Shown here: positions 38,601-50,600 of the stretch, piece by piece
Numbering within the stretch: the first letter of the stretch is position 1
Layout: each line of letters starts with the position of its first letter
DNA from: Achatina immaculata
Lineage: Eukaryota; Mollusca; Gastropoda; Stylommatophora; Achatinidae
NCBI GenBank assembly: GCA_009760885.1
Contig: CM019704.1
Location: 14,634,929-14,698,928 of the forward strand
DNA: 64,000 nt
Reading direction: 5' to 3'
Notes under the pieces: generated by a model
The model's database searches: none
What the model was told of the DNA's origin: nothing
What the model saw: only the letters and a program-made list of their open reading frames with translations
Position numbers and translations under genes: made by a program

Positions 38601-41600
38601 GAATATCTTGGGGTAACACAGGGTCAATATCTCGGGAGGACACAGATTGAATATCCTGGGAGGACATCAATATATTGGGGGAAATACTATTGCCAACTAC
38701 CCCAAGATGAAATGCATGCTGAGCAATGAACTAAAAATGAGTGAACAGAAATTTCTCATTTAGACACAGAAGAGACAGAAATAAAAAAAAAGTATGGCAG
38801 AAAGATTAAGAATGATTAATAGACAAGGAAGATTAATGGTATGTCTTTGAAAGCAAGAAAATTCCAAGGATGTCATGCTTGTGGACAGGAACAAGATTAC
38901 TCAAAGATATAAAACAAGCCAATGAAAAACAGGAAAAGGGCTACAAAAATTCTATAGAGAACAAAACATGTCAAGAAAAAAAAAAAGTTTAAAATTATAT
39001 AAAGTGAAACCAAAAAGTGAAGTGATGCTGAATTTAGTACGATCATCATCAATTAAGTTAAGCTGAGGTAGCAAATGGCTGTACCCTGAGTTCAACACAT
39101 TTATCTGGTTCTGCTTCCATTCCTTTAAGTCATTACACTCCTTACACATCAGTAGGACATACATTATTCCACGGCTATATAGAGAGCATTGATAGCCAAC
39201 TTTCACAATGAAAAGCCTTCCAAAACTGAAAGTGGAGCACATACTTTCAAACAAGTTTAAAAAAGAAAGAAGTTAAGTTAAAAAGCATAAAACTGATAAT
39301 GGATCCATACAACTAAAAATGTGGCTCTTTCATTTTTGTTATTTTATTTTCTTCATCCAACAGCCCTGGGTCCAACCAATTAGCTCTTCTGTCCAAACTT
39401 CAACAGCCTGGGCCTACTGCCTGAAGACCTTTGGCTCCCCCATCTCTGACTCAACATAACAAATGAGGAATCTGGTTAAACACTAAGTACCAGGGCTTGG
39501 CTTACCTCCTTGAGCGGTGGGTCCTCCAGGAGGGTTCATAAACTGTGACTGGATGAAAGCACCAAGAGCATTCACAATGTCTCTGAAAATCTTTGTAGAG
39601 TGGGGCTTCATGTCATAGGATTGACAGAAACTCCTGGTCATGCAAAGAAAGCATTCAAAATATCAAGACTTGAAAACATGCATATGCAAATATTGTTTAT
39701 AAAAATTAATATTTATATATGAGAATATCTGTTTTATTCTCTGAATTCACTGACAGTTATAATTATAGCATCTTCTTGCATATGTCACCTTACAAAATTG
39801 AAATGTATGTGTATGTGTGCGTAGCACTTTTTAAACATGTTTATTTATTTGTTCATTTCACTCTCATGCAAAAATCAAATAATATGTAATTTTTTTTTAA
39901 AACACATAAACTACAAATGCATGCTTCAGACACCTTCCATAAATTCACCTGATCAATGATGGCTGGACTGACAGCTTATGCAAGACTTCCAAAGAGAGGC
40001 ATCGTTGCCAAAATGGCTTCTCTGGGTCCAAAAACTTTACCAAGAGTGACAAAAATATCTCACATTCAGTAACCTGTTAAAGAAAATGAGTGCTGCAAAA
40101 AACTGTGGTGTCAACTGCACAAAAGTTATATTTAAACATGGATGAATGTTACCAAATGTACAAGCTCATTAAAAAAATCCACTAGCACTAAGAACATTCT
40201 TGTTTTATTTTTGCCCTCAAAATGGCATTGGTTAGTTGTGTCATGGTGTGCAGCTAGGGTGTAATCTCTGCACCTTTTAGCTTGACACATCCAACTTCAG
40301 CCTTTCAATTTCAGTCTCTATTCACTCAGGCAGACCATGGTCTGCTACCAGGTTCGCCACTTGCAAGTCAAATTAAGTCCTCTTCAGCAGTTACTATTGG
40401 CCACTGACCACTCTGTCCTTCAGCTTGAATACTACACCTTCAACTACACCTTGCTCCACCCTGCCCTACAACCATCATCATCAGGTGCCGTGCCGACTGG
40501 AGTTGGCTATTATGCTTCTCCAGAGTACACGATCCTTTATGCAGGCTCAGTTGGTGATCTCTCACACTATCTTGTCAGACTGTCCAGTATCATTTCTCTT
40601 GGTCTTCCTCTGGATCTTCTTCTCTCCATTTTCCTGTTGTTATAATATTTTCAATGTCCCCTCTTCTCATTACATGTCCTATGAAACTACATTGTTTCTC
40701 TCTTATTTTCTGACAAGGTTATTTTGTCTCTCCAACTCTTCTCATACATTCTCCATTAGTTATTTTTGCTGTCCAGGGAATTCGCAACATTCTTCTAATA
40801 AACTACATTTCTACTGCTTCAATGATTTTTGTGCAGACTTGCCTATTGTCCATGATTCACTTCCATATAATAAGATAGGTTCAATATAGCATTTTAGGAC
40901 TAATTTTCTAACATTCATTGATAAGGATGTCATGCTTGTGGGTAGGAACAAGATTACTCAAAGATATAAAACAAGCCAATGGAAAACAGGATACAGCTAT
41001 GCAGGATATATGCCCCACCACGCACCCCTTTTATAATCATGATTTCTTATTTTCTGAGCCACCCAAGTATTTTCATAAGGTTCTTATTTCATTCAGGCCT
41101 TCTTGAACACATTAGATCTTTGTCCTGAGACATGTACCCTTTGGTAGACAAATGCGAATCTTGTCACAGGTAAACAAATTGCAAGTGTCCTTTTGTTAGC
41201 ATATTTGACAAAAGCTTTGTAAAAATTTAGTAGCATAAATCCTCCACTCACTTTTCTGACCATATGAAAATGCAGACAAAAAGCACATGTCTTAACCAGA
41301 CAAAATGGCTCTAATTAACTCTTCTTATGCCCCAGAAAAAAACACGGATGTTCCCGTCCGTGCCACACAAAAAGCACGGGTCTTGATATGTATAGGGGGC
41401 ATAGTTGCAAAAGTGAATGTACAAAGTATTTCCACTTAAAAGTATACATTTTATGCATGAAAATAGTTGTAAATGTAAGAAGACTTCATAAATGAAGAGT
41501 ATTTTAGGAAAAAAAGAAGTAGTGTGATGATTTTAGATGATAAATGTGTAATGCTTACCATCGGCGATGCCTAGATGTACAATGTTTACCATCAGCGATT

Positions 41601-44600
41601 TCCAGATCTACTTAAATTTTCGTCCGATCTCATTGTGTGGTGGCATTCTCACTAAAATAATGTCTCAAATAACCATCTAACTACTTCTCCAGTCCATTTA
41701 ATAGGTCTAGATGTACTTGGGATACATTCAGGAACAATGGTCGGGTCATAGGACATGTCCTTATGCTTCCGAAATCACAATAAATACTGAAATTTCTCAG
41801 TTAACACATCGATTTTGCTCGGTTGTTAGCCACGCTTTGATTTGAACTATGAAAGGTCACCAGACATGCGCAGATAAATCATGTACAATAAAAAGTTTTA
41901 CAATAGTTTTATGTTGCAACGAAACAAAATCGCTATAATGACAATGGTAATCACTAGACTAACAGAAGTTATCACAATATCGACTATGGCAGTCGAATAG
42001 TTAAATGGTGATTATGTTTTTGGCCAAACACCATAAGAAATAACATCTTGTTGGCAGAAATGCAGATGAAGCCACTGACAGCAATTAATGAGGAAAAATG
42101 CTGGCGATGGGACATGTGCTCTGGATGACTGACGACTAACTACCAAAAATAGCACTAAGGTAGACACCACAGGGGAACATAAGTAAGGGTAGACCAAAGG
42201 AGACATGGACAAGAACAACAGAGAGGATGTTGAACAATAGAGGGCTCACTTCAGCAAGAGTGGAAGAAAAGGCAAAGGACAAGCATTTGTGGAATACCCT
42301 TGTAGAAGCCCCATGTGCCTTGAAGTTCAAAGAGAGAGATGATTTTTATCAGTATATTTCAGGAGTTCCCAAAATGGTCAGTATCATACCCCTCCTCACA
42401 TAAGGGCAATGGAAAAATCCAGAAGGTCAAAGGATTATTAAAGGGAAAAAAGAGTGGCACAGTGGCATCACAGCCGATTAAGTGAAAAAAGTTTTTGCAG
42501 CTGAAATAAATGTGCTATAATTGCTTGCCAGGAATATCAATTGGTGGGTATAACCTTAACAACTTAAGATATGCAGATGACACAGTTCTGACTGCTAAAA
42601 GTGAAGGGTAGCTACAGGCTCTTCTGGACGTCGTGGTTCGTGAAAGTAAAAGTAAAGGTCTCAGCATGAATAAAAAGAAGACTGAAGCGATGGTCATCTC
42701 AAAGAAAAGAATACTACCAAAATGTAGCATTACCATCGATGGTACAGAACCGAAACAAGTTGATAGATTCAAGTACTTAGGAACAATTATAACAGCTGAT
42801 GGGAAATGTCATAACAAAATAAAAAGCAGAAGTGCTCAGGCCAAGTCAGCATTCCAGAAAATGAGAAACATCTTGTGCAACAGATCCATATCAATGGAAA
42901 CAAGATTCCAAGTACTTAAATGTTACATCAAGCCAATTTTGTTTTATGGATGTGAAGCATGGTCCATGAATAAAAGAGTACAGCGAGAAATGGAGGCCAT
43001 GGAAATGTGATTCATAAGGAGGATGTTGAAGGTATCATGGACAGCTAAGAAAACCAATGAAGAAGTCTTAAGAGAGGCTGGAGTTGAAAGGCAAATTACA
43101 GCAAAGATCAGAGGCAAACAAGTGAGATTTGTAGGATATTTTCTGAGAAGAGGAAAATTGGAAAAATTGAGAGAAGAAGAGAAAGAGGAAGATAGAGAGA
43201 GAAGTTACTGGTTGGGCTGTCAGTGTGGCTAGGAAGAAATTCACCAGCGTATCTCATAATCAAGTCTAAAGACAGGGAATTGTGGAGAGAAATGATCGTC
43301 TACGCCACATGGACCGGCACTTGATTGATTGATAAATGTGGTCTTTGAGAGGCAAGAGGGCTGTGTCTCAAAAAAGTCTGGGAACAACTGTTGTGGATAG
43401 AGAATCTGCAAGAGAAGAGAGCTGATACATGACAGAAGTTATGAATAGCACAGACTTGTGGAGGAAAAATTCTTTGCAGCAACACACTATAGATATTATG
43501 CAAATAAAAAAGTTAGATGTACAGAAACAAATCAACAATTAATAATGGCGAGGGTAGAAGAAGACAAGAATTCAAAATTTCAACTGTTGCCTTTTACTTT
43601 TTGTTAATGGGAAAAACTTTGAACATTTTTAATGTTCTTATTTTAGCATTTTAATGTTCTTATTTTCACAGATTTATATATATTCATAAATAATGACATG
43701 GAAAGTAAGGACAACTTACAAGCAAAGGATAGTAACTCTTAATTAAAACAGCAACAATGCGAAGTAGCCTCATGACAATGGGAAAGAATGGCTTCTCAAC
43801 TGGGGCTGGTGAAGGTGCAGGTGGGAGGCCCTGTCGGTACTTGAGACTCGGTGAAAACAACTTTATCACCAGAGGGCACACCTTTTCTTTCAGCATAAAG
43901 CCAAACTCTTGGTGCTGAAGACAGATTAAACATATTCCATTGGTTAAAGAAGATGCTATATCTCTTAATCTAAAGTACAACATCCATGACCTACATTTGT
44001 CGTTAAAAAAAAAAAATCACAACCATGATCTTTTACCAGGAAATGACACACGGCCTATTTTTATCATCTACAATAGTTTAAAATTACTAACTCCAGACTA
44101 TTGAACAAAACCACATAACTGTAATTACTCTCTTTTTTTTTTAAACCATTCAAAAATGGTAGTATACAAGTTAAATGTGCATGTTTGTCTTAACTCTATC
44201 TTGTCAAGGACTAAGTCATGCCAGCATTGACATTCATATTCTGTATTAAAGATCAGTCAGAAAAATGACACAGTTACAGAAAAAAAATGTTATCAATGAT
44301 ACATATAAAAATAATTAATTCAGGTTAGTATCAGTTCTTACATTATTCTTTATAAATGTCACATTGCAATCAAAATGTGAGATGAAAAAAAAGGGTTTTT
44401 AAATGAAAAAAAAAACAAACAAAATAAACGTGCACATAATCATCATCATTTTGTGCCATGCCAAAACAGCACTGGCAATCACACTTCTCCATCTTGTGTG
44501 TATGGAGAAATAATATGATGAAGACAGCACCAGTGTACAGAAGAATGATGCAATGGTTAGTCCTTGTGCACTAGCGACAGTTCTTCTGAAAATATTATTC

Positions 44601-47600
44601 ATTATTTCAGAGGGTTCTCTCAGATTCTTTGCATTACATACATAACTTCACACTGACATACAATCCAGCATAAGTCCAGCCTTCGACATAACATAGGAAC
44701 TTTATTTTGAATGATGACTGACAAATCAAGGAAGATGAATCAGCAAGATCTCACAAATAAGATATACAACAATGTCCTTGGCTAATCCTGTCTATGAACT
44801 GCGGTAAGCACAATGATTCCATAATTCATTACATAATGTCCACAGAGAATCAATACCTACTATGCTATCCTACTTGAGTTATACCTCGCGGTGAATCTTA
44901 TGAAAAAGTATTCCTGTTTCAGCTCAGGGAAACATCTTCTTGATCGCTATACACTTCAAATTAATTCATAGAAATTAGTGACAATTCTCCACTGCTACAA
45001 TCAGTGTGGCTGCACGCTACCCTGGTCTCCTTAAGTAAGATAACAAATATTGTAGGATTAAACCTCGAAAAAATAGTAGACAAAGCACTTTAGTGAGACG
45101 TGAGAGAAAGAAAAATCACAAGAGAAAAACCTTGTGATTTTTCTTTCTCTCACGTCTCACTAAAGTGCTTTGTCTACGATTTTTTCGAGGTTTAATCCTA
45201 CAATATTTGTTCTCTTACTTTACCGTACCAAAACCTCGTAGTTTCCTATTTATAAAAAATTGTTCCTTAAAACTATACCTGAAACTAACTTCATGTAATA
45301 AGTATTCATTCGTTTGTTATTGTTGTTCAAGTTTGCACCAGACATGGCAGGAGACCGTGTGGATGTTTGTCTAGTTGGTACCTGCTAGAGAGAATGAATC
45401 TAAGCTACGGAATTTCTGTGTGTCACGACCTCATTTCTTTCCGGGTGTCACGATCTCTCATGTCTGCTGAGCACTTACTAAAGACTATGTCAACAAAACA
45501 CCTTTTTTTGGGGTGCTAGTTGGCTAAGTCGATAGTACGCTGTTCTCTCGTGGCTAGACGGCTGCTCGTCCTACCGGAGTCCGTGTTCGAATCCCAGGTA
45601 ATTCTCTTGTGATTTTTCTTTCTCTCACGTCTCACTAAAGTGCTTTGTCTACGATTTTTTTGAGGTTTAATCCTACAATATTTGTTCTCTTACTTTACTG
45701 TACCAAAACCTCGTAGTTTCCTATTTATAAAAAATTGTTCCTTAAAAACTATACCTGAAACTAACTTCATGTAATAAGTATTCATTCCTTTGTTATTGTT
45801 GTTCAAGTTTGCACCAGACATGGCAGGAGACCGTGTGTATGTTTGTCTAGTTGGTACCTGCTAGAGAGAATGAATCTAAGCTACGGAATTTCTGTGTGTC
45901 ACGACCTCATTTCTTTCCGGGTGTCACGACCTCTCATGTCTGCTGAGCACTTACTAAAGACTATGTCAACAAAACACCTTTTTTTGGGGTGCTAGTTGGC
46001 TAAGTCGATAGTACGCTGTTCTCTCGTGGCTAGACGGCTGCTCGTCCTACCGGAGTCCGTGTTCGAATCCCAGGTAATTCTCTTGTGATTTTTCTTTCTC
46101 TCACGTCTCACTAAAGTGCTTTGTCTACTATTTTTTCGAAGTTTAATCCTACAATATTTGTTATCTTACTTTACCGTACCAAAACCTCGTAGTTTCCTAT
46201 TTATAAAAAATTGGTCTCCTTAAGATTCTGTACACATTTTCTAGATCTTCTTGTCCCTTTCAGTCGCGTTCTGCCATACTGAAGTCTTGTCTGTCGTCTC
46301 CTAACGTCTGCTCTTCCCGTTTGCTCAAACTTGTGTACCCATTCGCAGGTCACGTCTGCTTGATTTGTACCGAAAGTGACCTCTGCGAACGGTCCCCGAG
46401 ACGGGGAGGTAACAATTACTAACCAAAGCGTTCGATTTTATTTTCTCATGGTTATCTCTCTTCCCGTAACTATAATGTCATATGCGGTCACTGGAGTTTC
46501 CAACCAGTTCAAATTCTTTTCCTTTTCTCGTGCCATTTTGGTCAGCCCAGAGAAATTCAAAGCATGATTTCACTGGAGTCTAATCAAAGAGGCAACAAAT
46601 TTTATTCAAACTGGCAGATAAAGCTGCAAACAAAAATGAATTCTGAACAAGGCATTTACATTTTTAAACTGGGTGCCAATGGGTTAGAAATGCTCCTTGT
46701 AGTATACAACGCTCTTTTGTAGTACACAAAGTTCATGTGACACATATACTGTTCAAACTATTGTAGTTGTAATGAACACCACATTTCAAACTTCAAAATG
46801 TTATTTTACAGAATTAACGTTTCAATCTTGGCATGAAGAAACTTTAAGACTAACAATAAAATGATGTTCATTAAATCTGGTTTGGACTTTTATTCTTTGC
46901 AACTGAGGCCTCCATTTCAGTAAGGTGTATGGCCTCCTCTGACCTGTATCAGAGAACGGCATCTCCTTGACATGGATCCGATTAGCCATTGGATCTGTTG
47001 TTGTGGGATGGCTGCCCACTCTTCCTGCAGTGCAAGAGACAACTGTCGGAGATTGGCTGGCGCCATGTCATGTCTCACTAGCAGACTTGTCTGTTGAGTT
47101 CATCCTATAAGTGTTCTATTGGGTTCATGTCTGGTGACATGGACGGCCACGGAATGGTCTGAACATTGTTGTTAGCGAGGAACTGGGTTGTGAGTTGTGC
47201 CATATGAGAACTATCTTTATCCTGCTGAAAAATCGATCCTGGTGCAGCCAGAAGTGGAAGGATGTGAGGATGAAGATTTTCAGCGACGTATCATTGGACA
47301 CTCAGGCGTCCTTCAATTTGCACCAGGTCACTTCTTCTCATGAAGTTGATTGTCTCCCACACCAGTACACCTCCACCACCATGTGGAGGAGCCTCATCCA
47401 CGCAGTTCTGGGGGTAGTGTTCATGGACTCTGCTGTAAACTCTTCTCCATCTATCGTGTCGCTGGAGCAGAATGAATGATTGATCACTAAACCAAACCCT
47501 TCTTCAATCATTCGCAATGGTCCACTGATGATGCTGGATCGCCCATTGCAGTCAGTTCTGGTGATGCCGGTCCGTAAGAACAGGACTTCTGTAGGGTCTT

Positions 47601-50600
47601 CTAGCCCAAAGACTAGCATTGTAGAGCCAGTTCCTGAGCATTTGATCTGAAATTCAATGAGCTGCTGTCATTGACTGCACTTTTGAGGACACAAATGCAA
47701 ATCGATTCCGAGGTGACGCAGCCGTATGAAGTGTTCTTTGGCAGGAGTTGTGACTATGGGTCTTCCACTGTGCAGCTGGTCTGCAACTGAGCCAGCTTCT
47801 TGAAATCATCTCCAAAACCAACTAATAGTGCTTCTAACCACATTAAATTGTCTGGCCACTACACTTTGTGACTGTCCAGTCTGTAAACATCCAATGATAA
47901 TGAGTCATTGTTCTATAGTGAGATGAGCCATACTTGTAAATTGAATTTCAAATAAATTGATCTCAGGAGTGTCAATTTTTTAAAGGCATTCAATAACATG
48001 ATCAGTGAGTTTTGTGTTCAGTAAGTTTCATGGGGTTCTCTTGAACCTGTCATGAGTTATTGTTAAAAATGCTGTTTTGACTAGTGTCACTTTTCTGTGC
48101 TCATGAATCATCTTCTGAGTATAATTTTTGAAATTGATGTCCAAGTGAACATTTCAGGCAATTTCCCCTTGTCTGATCAACAAACTTCAGTTTAAATCGT
48201 AACATCATATTTGTTGCATTTCTTTCTGTGAACAGTCCTCCGTAGCTAAATCACTAAAGACTCACTTCAAAGTGCAGTGCCAACTGGAAGATCATGGGTT
48301 CAATCCCAGGACAAAAAAAAAAAGCAACAACTCACAAGACCTCTGGGAGTCATGACTCAGAGGGGCCCATCGCCCTTAGAGTGTCAGGAGTTTAATAGGG
48401 CCGAAACACTTGTCTGAAGGGGGGTACTTGCTCTGATGGTTGAAGGAGTTGTGTTGTTGTTCCACTCTCTACAGTAGAGTTTCCTGCATATATGCACTTT
48501 ATATGTTCATACTAATTTATCATTTTAATCACAGAGACCAAGCAAAGAAACATGGAACAACTGGGTTCTCATAAGAACAACTGAAACAATAGCACAAATT
48601 ATCTTTGTATTAAGATTTTTATTCTTAAAATAAATTTTTTTTTCCTCTTTATCTTCTATGAACTGAAAGAAGATAATTTTTACTTGAATATCCACTATCC
48701 TTTAGTATACTAACAGCCATGCACACACTAAATGCAGATTGATGCTTTATTAGTGATCACTTAATTTGTATATCTTCCCTCAAAATCTAAAGTGTTCCGT
48801 AGCTATTAACAGTACTGTGATACATAAGTACATCTACCTGCATCTCACAGGGAATATATCACAAAGGGAAATTCGTTACACACCTGAATAAATGTTTCTG
48901 AATAACTTGTCAGAACTGACTCCACAAGTTCAAGGCCAAATGTTCGAGTCATTTCAGTCATGCCAGTCAACCAGAAAGGCTGATCAGCGTTGACAAGCTG
49001 ACACAGGTCCTTCAAGAAAACAAAAAAAGTAAAAAATAAAATAAAAATAAAACCACATAAAAGTTTTATAAGCTATAATAACAAACTACAACATGGAGTA
49101 GAGACATCTGCTCTGATAGCAAATACCTGGCCACTGATAACCTGCTAAAGTTTTGCCTAACTTCTTTGCAGTACTTCCTCATACCAGGTTGTTATCATAG
49201 CATCCTAGCTATGTATGCTTGTGTGTGTGTGTGAGTGAGTGCATGCATGTGCAGCGTATACATGTGACAAAGAAAAATGGTTAAAGAATGAGCATTATCT
49301 GAATCAGACTCTGCTAGGATAAATGATTCAAGGTCTCCAAGTGGGTAGTGGATTGCCCTCCCACTGCTAGGCAGCTGCTTGTCCTACCAGAGTCTGTTGT
49401 TTGAGTCACAATCACTCCCATTTTGCAGATCAGTGGTTTCCAATTTTTTTTTCAGACTGCCCCTCCTTGATTCCAAAAACTTTTTTTGCTCAGTTGGTTC
49501 TTATGCCCCCCGCCTCCCCAACATGTCCATGTCCCTCATTAACTTCTCAGGACTTTCCTACTGCCAACTTTGGGATTAATGATCTCAATCCTGTATTTAA
49601 AAAAAAAAAGTGAAGGTAATCCTGTCATGCCTTAGAGGCACATAGGAATATGGTGCTAGTGCCCATATTTTCCTTGACCTGTCTGCACACTAGAGGGTGA
49701 TATGGTCAGTATCACGCCTGGCCGCCTTTCCTTCCACAACTCCAGAAGTCAGGGTACCCATTTCTACAGCTGGGTGACTGGGGTGCATCTGGCCAGATTT
49801 GAACCCCCAACCTTCACCATGAGAGACCAGTGCACTAACTACTTCACCACTCAGATACCCAATCCTGTATAAAATATATAAAAATATTTAAATGTTTCTA
49901 TGTTCTCTCCCAGAAACATAATGACACAACTCAAATACATAAGGTTAATAAGAAGATAACACACAAAACAGAACCAATAAGCAGTGATACATCAAACAAA
50001 GCTGAAATGGTTCTGATGGGATCAAATTCATACTTGAAACAGTAGGTAAGCATCGCCAGCACAAGGTCTGAGAGATTTTGGAGGAGTCTTGCTGCCTGCT
50101 TTCAGTTCTTCTATGTTTACAGGTTCTCTGGGTTCTGAAAGCACAAAGAATAATATACTTATAGATCTTGCAAAAGAAAATTAGGTGTGGTGCTGATTAA
50201 TGTGCAGGCCCAATTATAATAACTTAACATATGAATGTGGTTGTTGGTATGGCTACTGCTGCTGCATATGGGTCCTTGTTTTTTTCCTAGTGGTTTCTGC
50301 AGGTGTCTTCCACTAGTTTATTACTCCTTTTACATCTTGAATGTGTCTGGTTACTGTAAAAGAAGAGTCCTCTTCTTCTCTGCATCATCTTATAGTCTAT
50401 ACAGATAGTTCTGTTTCTTGGTTAAACTGGATGCTTTTTTTTCTTCTATAGTTCCTGTGTTGAATCATTAAGCTCAACTACTTAGGCTGTTTCACTGAGA
50501 AAATAAGTATTAATCTTGGTGTTCCATAGTTGGCAAAGAAAAAAGAATCATCATTAAGTCAGTGAAAAACTGGACTGTTGAGAAGACAGTGATTCGGTTT

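Noticed and set aside
45511..45600. A tRNA gene
   Set aside because: Good A and B boxes, but repeated within a SINE with target duplications, no clean cloverleaf and extra sequence fused at the 3' side. The same holds for 48234-48310 and 49795-49862.
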